Shown one piece after another: positions 17,660 to 27,774 of a stretch of 64,000 nucleotides of DNA. Each line of letters opens with the position of its first letter. Positions within the stretch are counted from its first letter, which is position 1. Position numbers and translations under genes: made by a program. The stretch comes from Paenibacillus sp. FSL R5-0517 (GTDB lineage: Bacteria > Bacillota > Bacilli > Paenibacillales > Paenibacillaceae). The stretch is taken from NCBI RefSeq assembly GCF_037974355.1, contig NZ_CP150235.1, forward strand, positions 682,001 to 746,000. The letters are read 5' to 3'. The notes below the pieces were generated by a model. That model made no database searches and was not told where the DNA came from. It was given only the letters and a program-made list of their open reading frames with translations.

Positions 17660-18691
17660 ATGAAGTATGTAAACGTGGAGAGCGTGGAAGCGGGGGAACT
17701 TCTGGGCAAGACGGTATATTCCAGTAACGGTACGGTACTGTTGTCCGCCGGAGTCCAGCTCACCGTATATATGGTCAATACGCTGAAGCGTATTGGCGTG
17801 ACCATGCTATACATCCAGGATGAAGCGTACAAAGATGTGGATACAGAGGACATTCTGGATGAAACCACGAAACGGGCAATAATTAACGAAATGAGTGTCA
17901 CACTCGAATCCATTCGATCCGGCAAAGATTGGAGTCCTAGAAAGGTCGCCCTCAGTATAGAGAAGTTGCTAAACGATGTACTGAACGGACGTGAACTGCT
18001 CGTGCAGCTTACCGATATTCGTACCAAAGACAATGCACAGTATGTTCATGCGATGAATGTATGTTTGTTATCTTCGGTCATCGGACTGAATATGGGACTC
18101 AATTATAATCAACTGAAGGACCTTGCTGTGGGGGCATTATTGCATGATATTGGCAAAGTGGGGGAACCTCCTGGCAGTGGCTCGGTTGCAAATTCTTCGC
18201 TGCACCATACATGGCGGGGATTCGAAGTGATTAAGAACAAGCGGGAGTTCAGTCTGTTGGTCGCCCATACAGCCCTGCAACATCATGAGCATGTTGATGG
18301 TACAGGTATGCCAAGAGGTATTAAAGGGAATGACATCCATCTGTTTGCGAGAATCGTCAGTGTGGCTAATATCTATGATAATCTTATTAATGGGTTATTG
18401 AAGGACAGTCTGTTGCCACACGAGGCATGTGAAGAGATGATGGCGTTGTCTGGTACAAAGCTGGATCGGGACATTCTGATCGAGTTCAACAAGAGTGTAT
18501 CCGTGTATCCCAACGGTACTGCAGTACGACTGTCTACCAAAGAGACTGGCGTCATTGTGCGCCAACATCGGGGATTGCCCGGCAGACCTGTAATCCGGGT
18601 GGCGCGCGGAAGTACGCGTTATTCTCTGGATGTGGTTGAAATTGATCTGGCTCAGCATACAACCGTTTTCATTGAAGCCGTCATGACGTAG
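17660..18691 (+). CDS. HD-GYP-like phosphohydrolase
   Basis: This encodes 343 residues. The N-terminal 125 residues form a conserved extension (ETTKRAIINEMS region). The HD domain follows with HDIGK (about 163), His of LLVAHTALQHHEH, and DGTGMPRGIKGNDIHLFARI, which corresponds to the HD-GYP motif but with GMP in place of GYP. A C-terminal beta-rich tail ends the protein. It probably degrades cyclic di-GMP or a related nucleotide. The Tyr-to-Met change is seen in some family members, but activity needs testing. It begins 15 bp after the QueG-Ogt gene, with RBS GGGGGACG, and is likely cotranscribed. Confidence 0.85.
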   Translation: MKYVNVESVEAGELLGKTVYSSNGTVLLSAGVQLTVYMVNTLKRIGVTMLYIQDEAYKDVDTEDILDETTKRAIINEMSVTLESIRSGKDWSPRKVALSIEKLLNDVLNGRELLVQLTDIRTKDNAQYVHAMNVCLLSSVIGLNMGLNYNQLKDLAVGALLHDIGKVGEPPGSGSVANSSLHHTWRGFEVIKNKREFSLLVAHTALQHHEHVDGTGMPRGIKGNDIHLFARIVSVANIYDNLINGLLKDSLLPHEACEEMMALSGTKLDRDILIEFNKSVSVYPNGTAVRLSTKETGVIVRQHRGLPGRPVIRVARGSTRYSLDVVEIDLAQHTTVFIEAVMT

Positions 18692-18806
18692 CTTGTGTGC
18701 GGTTCAACTGGAAAATCCGTTTGCTCAAGGCGTGCGGAAATGCTATGATACTTTCAGGAAATCCGGTCTGTGTCAGGTTTGCAACATATGCGCTTAACAT
18801 CATGAA

Positions 18807-18835
18807 TTGACACGGATTATCAGGCTTTTTAGAAT
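18807..18835 (+). promoter_or_regulatory. Consensus sigma-A promoter for yneF
   Basis: A perfect -35 box TTGACA (18807-18812), a 17-bp spacer and -10 box TAGAAT (18830-18835) place the transcript start about 15 bp before the ATG at 18857, giving a very short leader. Confidence 0.72.
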
Positions 18836-18856
18836 GCATACAGAGGTGTCTAAGAG

Positions 18857-19120
18857 ATGGATATTGTTATACCGATTATCACATTGATTGTTGGTCTGGT
18901 CGGGGGATTTTTCATCGGGGTGTTCTACTTGCGTAAACAACTCGAGAAAATGCAAAGCAATCCGGACATGCTTCAGAAAATGGCGAAGCAAATGGGCTAC
19001 AACCTGAATGGCAAGCAAATGCAGCGTGCCCAGCAGATGATGAAGAATCAGCAGCCAGGAGCGAAAATGCCTCAGCCGCAACAGCATCCTGCGCGTAAAA
19101 GTTCGGGCCGCCGAAAATAA
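18857..19120 (+). CDS. yneF: YneF-family small membrane protein (UPF0154)
   Basis: This encodes 87 residues. One N-terminal membrane helix (MDIVIPIITLIVGLVGGFFI) is followed by YLRKQLEKMQSNP, a repeated Met/Gln-rich amphipathic stretch (MAKQMGYNLNGKQ), and a basic tail. The family is conserved in Firmicutes, usually about 72 residues, with no established function. The tail here is slightly longer. RBS GAGGTG precedes it. Confidence 0.83.
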   Translation: MDIVIPIITLIVGLVGGFFIGVFYLRKQLEKMQSNPDMLQKMAKQMGYNLNGKQMQRAQQMMKNQQPGAKMPQPQQHPARKSSGRRK

Positions 19121-19143
19121 TAGCAGGGAATGGCTGCTTAAAG

Positions 19144-19208
19144 TGCGTGTTCAAAAAAGTTGGGTTTTCAGTACCTGAAGCGGACTTTTTGAACAACCTC
19201 TTACAGTA
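19144..19208 (+). repeat. Dispersed repeat family 1, copy upstream of folE
   Basis: This copy closely matches the one at 11051-11117. TGTTCAAAAAA at the left pairs with TTTTTGAACA, followed by CAACCTCTTACAGTA. It ends 25 bp before the folE start, the same relation as the acpS copy. Confidence 0.8.
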
Positions 19209-19233
19209 GTGGTTCGAAAGGAGGCGTTCGGCA

Positions 19234-19827
19234 GTGGCTGGCGTTAAAGATTATGTGAATTCAAAAGTATCCGACAATCGGGAAAAGATCGAGTATCATG
19301 TAGAGCAGATCCTAAAATTGATCGGAGAAGATAGTACACGTGAAGGGCTGCTTGAAACGCCTGCACGTGTGACCCGAATGTATGAAGAAATTTTTGGTGG
19401 ATATGAAGTAGATCCGCGCGATGTGCTCGGTGTCACGTTTGACGAGAATCATGAAGAACTGGTTATCGTCAAGGATATCGTCTACTACAGCCAGTGTGAG
19501 CACCATATGGCGCCATTTTTCGGCAAAGTGCACATTGGGTATGTACCCAGCGGCAAGATTGTTGGTTTGAGCAAAATGGCTCGTTTGGTTGAAGCAGTAA
19601 CACGTCGCCTGCAAGTTCAGGAACGTATTACTTCACAGATCGCTGACATTCTGACAGAAGCTGTCGAGCCTCATGGCGTGATGGTCGTGGTGGAAGGTGA
19701 GCACTTGTGCATGTGTTCCCGCGGCGTGAAGAAACCGGGAAGCAAGACGGTAACATCTGCTGTACGTGGTTCTTTCCGTGAGAATCCGGCACAACGTGCA
19801 GAGTTCTTGTCTTTGGTAAAAGATTAA
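19234..19827 (+). CDS. folE: GTP cyclohydrolase I
   Basis: This encodes 197 residues from GTG 19234, about 9 bp after AAAGGAGG. Zn ligands are visible: Cys88 and His91 in SQCEHHMAPFFGKVHIGY, and the later Cys in EHLCMCSRGV. KPGSKTVTSAVRGSF is also a family signature. It converts GTP to 7,8-dihydroneopterin triphosphate, the first step of folate synthesis (and, in some species, an upstream step to queuosine). A terminator follows. Confidence 0.95.
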   Translation: MAGVKDYVNSKVSDNREKIEYHVEQILKLIGEDSTREGLLETPARVTRMYEEIFGGYEVDPRDVLGVTFDENHEELVIVKDIVYYSQCEHHMAPFFGKVHIGYVPSGKIVGLSKMARLVEAVTRRLQVQERITSQIADILTEAVEPHGVMVVVEGEHLCMCSRGVKKPGSKTVTSAVRGSFRENPAQRAEFLSLVKD

Positions 19828-19917
19828 AATTCGGTACGTCCACTTCATGGACAAGCCGGATGAGTAGGTCCTTGTGGTTTTGGAAGCGGGAGCTTCTGAA
19901 GCCGCAGGACAGGATAT

Positions 19918-19955
19918 AATAAGCCGTGTTCCCAGGGGAACCGGCTTATTTATAT
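19918..19955 (+). terminator. Terminator after folE
   Basis: AATAAGCCG (19918-19926) pairs with CGGCTTATT (19942-19950), with a GTTCCC/GGGAAC inner stem and TATATAT after it. Confidence 0.78.
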
Positions 19956-20020
19956 ATGGCGTTATCATTTCTATATATACTGAATACATACGAATTCGTT
20001 AAGCCGGAGGTAATGGAACG

Positions 20021-20875
20021 ATGAGTGCATCTTCCCATTCAAGAGACCCGATACAGTCTGAAAAGAAAATACAAGCAGATAAACATGCTACATTGCGCCT
20101 GCAAATCTGGGAGACACCACTCAAGCGACAAGGCAGTAGTGTACTCGACGCTTTTGCATGGGAAGAAGTCATGTGCAGACGGGTTGGGGCAGGGCATCTG
20201 CCAGTTGCACACATATGGCGACATCCAGATGCCTTTGTAGCCGGTCTGCGTGACCGCAGGTTGCCACGGGCTGTAGAAGCGATGGAACGGATAAGAAGCC
20301 AAGGGACAGCAGTCTGTGTTCGACCTTCCGGTGGAGCGGCCGTACCTCTGAATCCAGGGGTAGTTAACGTATCATTGATTCTGCCTAATCCCGGACATGC
20401 GATCAATATCCATGATGATTTTCGGGAGATGGCGTCAATTATTGCCGAGTCGCTAACGCCATGGTCAAACCAGGCGCAAACAGGTGAGGTCCAGGGTGCT
20501 TTTTGCCCGGGGGATTATGATGTCAGTGTAGGTGGGCTGAAATTCTGTGGTATTGCCCAGCGCAGACAGGCAAAGGCGTATATTATTACTGCTTTTATCA
20601 TCGTGGAGGGGGAGGGAGATCAACTGGCAGCAGACGTGCGTCAATTCTATCAACATGCATCAGGCGGAGCCAGTGAAGGATATCCTGATGTTCAGCCGGG
20701 CACGATGGCCAGTCTGAAGGAGTTGGCAGGTGTCCCTTCTGCCGCAGCCTATACCGCCTCATTGGTACGAACTCTGCGTGATCGCTATCCACAGGCGGAA
20801 GCTAGCAAAGTGCTTAGCGTTGGCTATGAAGAAGTGCGTCTGACAGCTGAGCAGATGAAGCTGCGCTATGACTGA
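20021..20875 (+). CDS. lipL: Octanoyl-[GcvH]:protein N-octanoyltransferase, LipL-type
   Basis: This encodes 284 residues of the biotin/lipoate A/B protein ligase fold. RPSGGAAVPLNPGVVNVSLI is the conserved substrate-binding loop, and the likely nucleophile Cys162 sits in GAFCPGDYDVSVGG followed by KFCGIAQRR. Length and the FCPG motif fit LipL, which moves octanoyl groups from GcvH to E2 subunits; LipM or a lipoate ligase are the alternatives. The ATG follows CCGGAGG. Confidence 0.75.
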   Translation: MSASSHSRDPIQSEKKIQADKHATLRLQIWETPLKRQGSSVLDAFAWEEVMCRRVGAGHLPVAHIWRHPDAFVAGLRDRRLPRAVEAMERIRSQGTAVCVRPSGGAAVPLNPGVVNVSLILPNPGHAINIHDDFREMASIIAESLTPWSNQAQTGEVQGAFCPGDYDVSVGGLKFCGIAQRRQAKAYIITAFIIVEGEGDQLAADVRQFYQHASGGASEGYPDVQPGTMASLKELAGVPSAAAYTASLVRTLRDRYPQAEASKVLSVGYEEVRLTAEQMKLRYD

Positions 20876-20946
20876 GTTCTTGATAATCGGACTTGGAATT
20901 GGGTAATAGAGATGATATGATGTGATTTCGGAAGGAGAGTGTTAGG

Positions 20947-21171
20947 ATGGAGACGTTGAGATATACGTACTTATATGAGGTTGTATCTACAGGCGAAAAG
21001 TCTGAGTTCAGCCAAATGGCAACAAGCAAGGAAGAGGCTGCTGCACTGATCGTTGCTCGTATCGCCGATCTGGAGTTTACCGATGAGGCAGATATCAAGC
21101 TGGGCGACCTGATCGCTATTAGCAAACAGGTTGGCGACAACTATGTAGCGTGCGAGGGCTGTGCTTCTTAA
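20947..21171 (+). CDS. Small conserved-looking protein, function unknown
   Basis: This encodes 74 residues with a clear RBS (GGAAGGAGAG). It is acidic and soluble, with a predicted beta-alpha pattern (YTYLYEVVSTGEKSEFSQMA then a helix KEEAAALIVARIADLE) and a C-terminal ACEGCAS, which has two closely spaced cysteines. No family is recognised. It lies 71 bp after lipL and before a strong terminator, so the two may share a transcript. Confidence 0.7.
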   Translation: METLRYTYLYEVVSTGEKSEFSQMATSKEEAAALIVARIADLEFTDEADIKLGDLIAISKQVGDNYVACEGCAS

Positions 21172-21212
21172 GTGAGCATAAGCATTTTGAAATAGAAAGT
21201 CTCTCAAAATAT

Positions 21213-21246
21213 AAGCAAGTCTCTATTACAAGAGGCTTGCTTTTTT
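21213..21246 (+). terminator. Terminator for the lipL-side transcript
   Basis: AAGCAAGTCTCT (21213-21224) pairs, with one mismatch, with AGAGGCTTGCTT (21231-21242), followed by a T run. Confidence 0.85.
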
Positions 21247-21256
21247 GTCTACACCA

Positions 21257-21299
21257 AAAAGAGATATCTTGCAGTCATTCGGCTGGAGATATCTCTTTT
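21257..21299 (-). terminator. Terminator for the second SOD gene
   Basis: AAAAGAGATATCT (21257-21269) pairs perfectly with AGATATCTCTTTT (21287-21299). On the minus strand it ends in T residues, just past the SOD stop at 21324. Confidence 0.8.
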
Positions 21300-21323
21300 C
21301 ATTCCATCTAACTAAGCTCAAGC

Positions 21324-22604
21324 TTAATAAGGCGGCCACAACAACTTGCGTGCTGTTTCGTAACGCTCAGCAACAGCCGGCCAGTAGACGACATTCCACC
21401 AATCCTCGATATACTTTTTGCGTTCATTCTGGTGTTTCAGATAATAGGCATGTTCCCACACATCCAGCGGCAGGAGTGGAACGATATCGGACTGGGACAG
21501 GTTCTGGTGTTTTTCCGCCTGCAAAATCTCCAGACGATGTGCTCTCGGGCTCCAGACAAGCATCGCCCAGCCACTGCCTTCCACTTTGTTCGCAGCTTCA
21601 GTGAATTGATTCTTGAACGCTTCATAACTTCCGAAATCCCGCTTGATCTGCTCTGCGAGCATGCCGGAAGGTTTACCGCCGCCAGCAGGATTCATAATTG
21701 TCCAGAAGATCGTATGCAGGTAGTGGCCTGCCCCGTTGAAGGCGAGTTCACGTTCCCAATGCTTGATGAGTTCAAAGTTATTCTTTTTTCGCGATTCCGC
21801 CAGCTTCTTCTCTGCTACATTTAGTCCGTCCACATAAGATTGATGGTGTTTATCGTGATGGATACGCATCGTTAGCTCATCAATATGTGGCTCCAGCGCA
21901 TTGTACGCATAGGGAAGAGGGGGCAGTGTGTGCCCTCCAATGGGAACCGGCTTTTCTTTTACGGGAGGTGCAGTAGTGCTGGGCGTGGCTTGTGTTGTTT
22001 CGGTAGAAGGTGATTGAACGGTTGTGGATTGAATCTGCGCTGAAGTAGCAGGTGCGTTTACATTCCCCTCTTGAGAAATTGGAGCTTCTGAAGCTTGGCG
22101 ATGGGTGGTTGCTGAGCCTGACGTATGCAGTGCATTTTCCAGAAAAAGTGACGGCTCCAAATTTGTTTCTCGCAAGATGCCAGGTTGGCCAAGCGTATCC
22201 AATACGCCCAGAAAATACTCTGATTCGCGGATCAAATGCAAAATAAGTACTTTGGCAAGCGGAACAGCTTGCACCGCAGCACTTTGCTCCAGAAGAACAT
22301 ACAGCTGTTTGATGAACTCTCTCGATTGCTGCCGAGCAGCCGACACAAGTTGATCGATACAACGAACGATGTAGGGAGCAGGCGGATGGGTTGCGGGCAA
22401 TAGTTGTTTTAGCAGCTGATTCGCTACTCGCTCACTGTTCGCAAAGGTAGCCTCCCATTCCTCCAGCAGCTTGACGTATGGGGGCTCCAGATCGGGCACC
22501 AGTGCACGAATGACGAGTGTATGTTCTTTCTCCTGCTCTTTCCAGAAACGGATTTCTTCCAAGGTCCGCAGAGGCAGCAGGTGACCATATCCATCCCAGT
22601 TCAT
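21324..22604 (-). CDS. Fe/Mn superoxide dismutase with helical N-terminal domain
   Basis: This encodes 426 residues, about twice a normal SOD. Residues 1-140 are predicted all-helical (LRTLEEIRFWKEQEKEHTLV) and resemble the DUF2935 type, with His/Glu residues that could bind metal. Residues 140-215 are a Ser/Thr/Pro/Gln linker. Residues 215-426 form a complete SOD with metal-ligand regions MRIHHDKHHQSYVDG, GHYLHTIFWTIM and [14 protein letters not shown]. It resembles Bacillus SodF, which also has an N-terminal extension. There is no signal peptide. It stands alone between two terminators. The DUF2935 assignment is by eye. Confidence 0.82.
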   Translation of the reverse strand: MNWDGYGHLLPLRTLEEIRFWKEQEKEHTLVIRALVPDLEPPYVKLLEEWEATFANSERVANQLLKQLLPATHPPAPYIVRCIDQLVSAARQQSREFIKQLYVLLEQSAAVQAVPLAKVLILHLIRESEYFLGVLDTLGQPGILRETNLEPSLFLENALHTSGSATTHRQASEAPISQEGNVNAPATSAQIQSTTVQSPSTETTQATPSTTAPPVKEKPVPIGGHTLPPLPYAYNALEPHIDELTMRIHHDKHHQSYVDGLNVAEKKLAESRKKNNFELIKHWERELAFNGAGHYLHTIFWTIMNPAGGGKPSGMLAEQIKRDFGSYEAFKNQFTEAANKVEGSGWAMLVWSPRAHRLEILQAEKHQNLSQSDIVPLLPLDVWEHAYYLKHQNERKKYIEDWWNVVYWPAVAERYETARKLLWPPY

Positions 22605-22702
22605 ATATGGTGGGCCTCCTTCAGTTGAATTTCATCGCATATGTAGACCGTTGCTTCATGCGTCCCAAGAGTATATTCCGTCGGGCTGTTGTCCTATGAG
22701 TG

Positions 22703-22729
22703 CAAAAAAAAGAGCCCCCTGAGGGGCTC
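22703..22729 (-). terminator. Terminator for the membrane hydrolase gene
   Basis: GAGCCCC (22712-22718) and GGGGCTC (22723-22729) close a four-base loop; read on the minus strand a run of T follows. Confidence 0.85.
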
Positions 22730-22764
22730 AAAAATCAACGGAAAATCCGATGATTGAAGTTTGA

Positions 22765-23790
22765 TTATTCTCCACTATTCGTGTTCTGCACATCGTCACT
22801 GCTTGTTTTTGTTACATGACTCAGGAAAGTCGAGACACGGCGAAGATATTCCTTTGGATGCTCCCGGAAGATCAACTCATGGTGCGCATCCTGGACAATC
22901 CATACATCCGAGTACGGATTGGTCTGATTGGCGGCGAGCTGTTCTGCAATTGGGTAAGGCGCCTTCTCATCTTCCGTACCATGAATGAAGAAAATCGGGA
23001 ACGGATAATCTTCCTTTTTCACTTCCTGGTATGGAATCTGTTGCAATCCGGTGCCATTCAGAACAGGGAACAACAGCTTCATGATCTCCAGTGTAGGCTG
23101 ACGCGGGAGATCGATCTGGTTATGAATGTTGTGGTACAGCGTATCCGGCTCAAGCAGGAACGTACTGTCCAGAATCATCGCATCCACTTCCTGTGTAATC
23201 AGTCCGGTTTGAAGCGCCGTACCGGCACCCATGGAGAAACCCCAGACTACCAGTTCCTGCGCACCGCGCTGCTTGGCGAACTGGATGGCACCCAGCAATT
23301 GCTGGGACTCAGCCTTGCCACCTGTGGCTACAGCTTTGTTCACCTGGGAGGCGAAGCCATAATCGAACATGACGACGTTGAACCCAAGTTGATGGGCATA
23401 GTGTGCCAGGTCATACATGGGTACCCATGTTTCTTCACGATTGGCACCATAGCCGTGACTGAAAATAATCGTTTTGCTTGCGGCATTGTCAGCAGGGATA
23501 TACCATCCTTGCATCGTCCGGCTGCCATCTGCTGCCGGGAAAGTGATATCTTCGTACTTCATATTCTTGGCCTGCATCGGATTGGAGAAGACAGGCGCTA
23601 CAGTCGGGTTGGATAATACCCATGCAATGTAACCATGCAGTGCAATAAAACAAAACAGTAGAAAAAATACAACGGAGAGCAGCAGCGCTACGATAATATG
23701 TTTGAACCGAATCAGCCTCGGTGATAGGGAAGAGGGCAGATCGGACACCTTTGTATGCAGCGGGGCTTCGCTCTGGGATGTTGGATACAT
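22765..23790 (-). CDS. Membrane-anchored alpha/beta hydrolase
   Basis: This encodes 341 residues. One membrane helix (about 32-55, VALLLSVVFFLLFCFIALHG) anchors a catalytic domain. Motifs are the HG loop FSHGYGANREETW, nucleophile elbow WGFSMGAGTAL, acid in GTEDEKAPYP, and His in VQDAHHELIFREHP. This matches the YfhR/BAAT-like hydrolase group common in Firmicutes. The catalytic domain is probably outside the cell, but the topology is inferred. RBS AAAGGAGGGG. The gene is divergent from iclR. Confidence 0.85.
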   Translation of the reverse strand: MYPTSQSEAPLHTKVSDLPSSLSPRLIRFKHIIVALLLSVVFFLLFCFIALHGYIAWVLSNPTVAPVFSNPMQAKNMKYEDITFPAADGSRTMQGWYIPADNAASKTIIFSHGYGANREETWVPMYDLAHYAHQLGFNVVMFDYGFASQVNKAVATGGKAESQQLLGAIQFAKQRGAQELVVWGFSMGAGTALQTGLITQEVDAMILDSTFLLEPDTLYHNIHNQIDLPRQPTLEIMKLLFPVLNGTGLQQIPYQEVKKEDYPFPIFFIHGTEDEKAPYPIAEQLAANQTNPYSDVWIVQDAHHELIFREHPKEYLRRVSTFLSHVTKTSSDDVQNTNSGE

Positions 23791-24071
23791 GAATGCCCCT
23801 CCTTTGAAGTTCAGTTGAAGATAACAACGAAATGAAAAGAGAATTGCGTCTATTCAGAGCCTGCTTCAGAGCGATATCTTAATGTAATATATCTTTATCG
23901 TATGTTCCAATATAGTCAAAGTCAATTGCTTGAGGGCATTTGTTACGCAATTGTTATATAGTTCTTAAGATATATGGGTAAAATTACCTTAGTGTGTAAA
24001 TTACAGGGGATTAAGTCTTATAAAAAGGAAAATTTTACACGTTGGCCTATTTCAATTTTGGCTCTTTTTGG

Positions 24072-24100
24072 TTTACAGATGAGACCGTTTCTCATATAAT
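24072..24100 (+). promoter_or_regulatory. Strong sigma-A promoter of the iclR gene
   Basis: -35 box TTTACA (24072-24077), 17-bp spacer, perfect -10 box TATAAT (24095-24100). A dyad ATGAGA-N5-TCTCAT (24079-24095) fills the spacer and may be an operator. Confidence 0.75.
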
Positions 24101-24112
24101 TTATGTAACCAA

Positions 24113-24129
24113 GTTTCATGTGATGAAAC
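24113..24129. promoter_or_regulatory. Palindromic operator candidate before iclR
   Basis: GTTTCATGTGATGAAAC has perfect 7-bp arms around three bases. It begins 12 bp after the -10 box and ends 19 bp before the ATG, an ideal place for autorepression by the IclR protein. The same arms occur upstream of acnA at 37991-38007. Confidence 0.62.
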
Positions 24130-24148
24130 ATGAGGAGGGCATTATGCC

Positions 24149-24892
24149 ATGGAAGATCGCAAGTTAACCGTCCGGGCTGTGGAACGGGCGCTGGATATAT
24201 TATTATGTTTTACCACACGCAGTGATCTGGGACTCACCGAGATTGCAAGCCAGATCGGCCTGCACAAAAGTACAGTGCACCGCTTGATGGCTACACTGGA
24301 GGATCGAGGATTCGTAATCCGCGATGCAGCAACAGAGAAGTATCGACTTGGCATCCGAATCTGGGAGCTGTCGGCTCATATGTCCCGTAGTGATGATCCC
24401 GCTATTCTGCTGCTGCCTGCGATGGAGCGACTGAGAGATCGATTGGGGGAGACCGTGAGTCTGTACCTGCGTGATGGCAGTGAACGGATTCGGATTCAGG
24501 CGGTGCAAAGTGATCAGGCGATTCGCCGAGTCGCTCCCGTTGGTGTTAGACTCCCGCTGTCTGTGGGCGCTTCCAGCAAAGTCTTGATGGCGTTTGCCAC
24601 GGACGAGGATCGTGAGGAGCTGATGAACGGGCCGGAGTGGCCGGTGTTTATTGACCCTGCGGTGTATTTGGCGCAAATGGGAGATATCCGGGATAACGGA
24701 TATGCGACGAGTTATGAGGAGCGTGAGCCGGGAGCTGCAGCGGTATCTGTACCGATTATGGATCGCCGAGGCAATATTGCAGCTGCTCTCTCGGTCTCAG
24801 GGCCTGTCAGCCGACTTTCGCAGGAGACTTTGCACGAATACGCACCTGTGCTAAAGGAAGCTGCTACGCAGATGGGGCTCATGTTATCCTGA
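24149..24892 (+). CDS. IclR-family transcriptional regulator
   Basis: This encodes 247 residues. The N-terminal winged helix-turn-helix is LTEIASQIGLHKSTVHRLMA (about residues 27-46), followed by the IclR effector-binding GAF-like domain (IAAALSVSGPVSRLS near the C-terminus). Length is normal. It acts as a DNA-binding repressor or activator of carbon metabolism; the effector is unknown. No catabolic operon is adjacent, so targets are elsewhere. The palindromes just upstream suggest autoregulation. Confidence 0.9.
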   Translation: MEDRKLTVRAVERALDILLCFTTRSDLGLTEIASQIGLHKSTVHRLMATLEDRGFVIRDAATEKYRLGIRIWELSAHMSRSDDPAILLLPAMERLRDRLGETVSLYLRDGSERIRIQAVQSDQAIRRVAPVGVRLPLSVGASSKVLMAFATDEDREELMNGPEWPVFIDPAVYLAQMGDIRDNGYATSYEEREPGAAAVSVPIMDRRGNIAAALSVSGPVSRLSQETLHEYAPVLKEAATQMGLMLS

Positions 24893-25041
24893 TATTGATG
24901 TAAGGTTTTTCTCCAATTGGGTTGGTGTTCTGGAATATAAAGGTTGTTTTTATGTTCCGGTTGCGCTACTCTGTAATGGACGGCCCATCGGGGTCAGCTT
25001 CATTGAATATGAACAGCGGCTTATGAATGCCGCAACTTTTA

Positions 25042-25140
25042 ACGTTACTGGGGGAGTCCGAATTGTCCGGACTGAGACGGAATCGCATGAGATTCCGGAC
25101 CCTTTGCACCTGATCTGGATCATACCAGCGTAGGGAAGTA
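25042..25140 (+). ncRNA. TPP (THI-box) riboswitch
   Basis: The conserved THI elements are present in order: GGGGGAGTCC, CCGGACTGAGACGG, the variable hairpin GGAATCGCATGAGATTCC, then ACCCTTTGCACCTGATCTGG, ATCATACCAGCG and AGGGAAGT. It senses thiamin pyrophosphate in the thiC leader. Confidence 0.92.
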
Positions 25141-25232
25141 ATCGGCGATATGACCACAACCACCACATGTGTGACTCTTGCAGGACTCCGTTATGGAGCT
25201 GCAACCAGGAGCATTATTGGTGATGGACATTA

Positions 25233-25264
25233 AAGTCGGTTCCTTCGGGGGCCGGCTTTTTTTA
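25233..25264 (+). terminator. Riboswitch-controlled terminator upstream of thiC
   Basis: AGTCGGTTCC-TTCG-GGGGCCGGCT, with G-U pairs, is followed by seven T. It lies about 93 bp after the TPP aptamer, so bound TPP should favour termination before thiC. The leader continues another 275 bp to the start codon with no other gene visible. Confidence 0.85.
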
Positions 25265-25428
25265 TATACAGTGGACGGGCGAGATAACACACATTCCATG
25301 GACTTTTTTTTCAATAACCTGCAAAAGTGGGCTTGGAGAGAGCAATCATTATAGATCCATGATCTGTGGTAACCTCCGTTCTGTTGTTATCTGTACATGA
25401 ATAATGTCTCCCCCTTGGTCTGGTGTAG

Positions 25429-27357
<1,929 letters not shown>

Positions 27358-27473
27358 GCGCTGGTACAGCTTAACCTTGGCAGTCTGACATCGTTTGAAG
27401 GTGAGAATACTGCTATCATGTCGTATTTTTCTCTTATTGATCAGCTTCCTAATACTTTTTATCAGTATTATGG

Positions 27474-27502
27474 TTGATTGTCTAGCAGATGTTTAATAAA
27501 AT
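27474..27502 (+). promoter_or_regulatory. Promoter for the candidate antitoxin RNA
   Basis: -35 box TTGATT (27474-27479), 17-bp spacer, -10 box TAAAAT (27497-27502) lie downstream of thiC and point towards the small toxin gene on the other strand. Confidence 0.55.
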
Positions 27503-27508
27503 GAATGT

Positions 27509-27643
27509 AAGTAAACACCAATAAGAGTAGCCAGGCCAATGGCTACTCCTGCACAGCATTTGCGGTGGGTATTCCTCCGAGTGCAGCAAGTTCAGATGAA
27601 GTGACCCGTCAGGCCGTCAACCTGTGGCGGGTCACTTCTTTTT
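27509..27643 (+). ncRNA. Candidate type I antitoxin RNA
   Basis: About 135 nt from the predicted start near 27509 to the T run at 27639-27643. It contains an 8-bp hairpin (AGTAGCCA-N6-TGGCTACT, 27526-27547) and ends in a strong terminator: GAAGTGACCCG (27598-27608) with CGGGTCACTTC (27628-27638). The terminator arm overlaps the stop codon of the convergent toxin gene, so the RNA would pair with the 3' end of the toxin mRNA. No open reading frame with a ribosome site is seen in it. Alternatively the terminator simply ends thiC. Confidence 0.5.
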
Positions 27644-27715
27644 ACGATCGATGTATGTCAGGAGCGCAATAATTAACATCGCGAACACGATTACGTCGTT
27701 AAAAGAGAAGTTCAT
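27632..27715 (-). CDS. Small holin-like toxin, type I toxin-antitoxin candidate
   Basis: This encodes 27 residues: a short N-terminus (MNFSFND), a single membrane helix, and IIALLTYIDRKKK at the C-terminus. A hydrophobic helix ending in ALLTYID plus lysines is the hallmark of the putative holin-like toxin family of Firmicutes (TxpA/BsrG-like). GGGAGGTGATC precedes the ATG at an ideal distance. Sequence upstream can hide this site in a hairpin. Toxin mRNA would probably run on to the hairpin at 27526-27547. Family assignment is by motif recognition, without a search. Confidence 0.68.
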   Translation of the reverse strand: MNFSFNDVIVFAMLIIALLTYIDRKKK

Positions 27716-27722
27716 AGGATCA

Positions 27723-27736
27723 CCTCCCACTGGAGG
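27723..27736 (-). promoter_or_regulatory. Hairpin able to mask the toxin ribosome site
   Basis: On the minus strand CCTCC-AGTG-GGAGG pairs the Shine-Dalgarno GGAGG with CCTCC four bases upstream. Such masking is known for type I toxins. Confidence 0.55.
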
Positions 27737-27774
27737 CAAGCCTATTTCCCACCACAAATTGGCTGTACAAAGTG

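Noticed and set aside
25296..25340. A fourth copy of dispersed repeat family 1 (GGACTTTTTTTTCAATAACCT)
   Set aside because: Only a short, weak similarity remains and the paired arm is missing.
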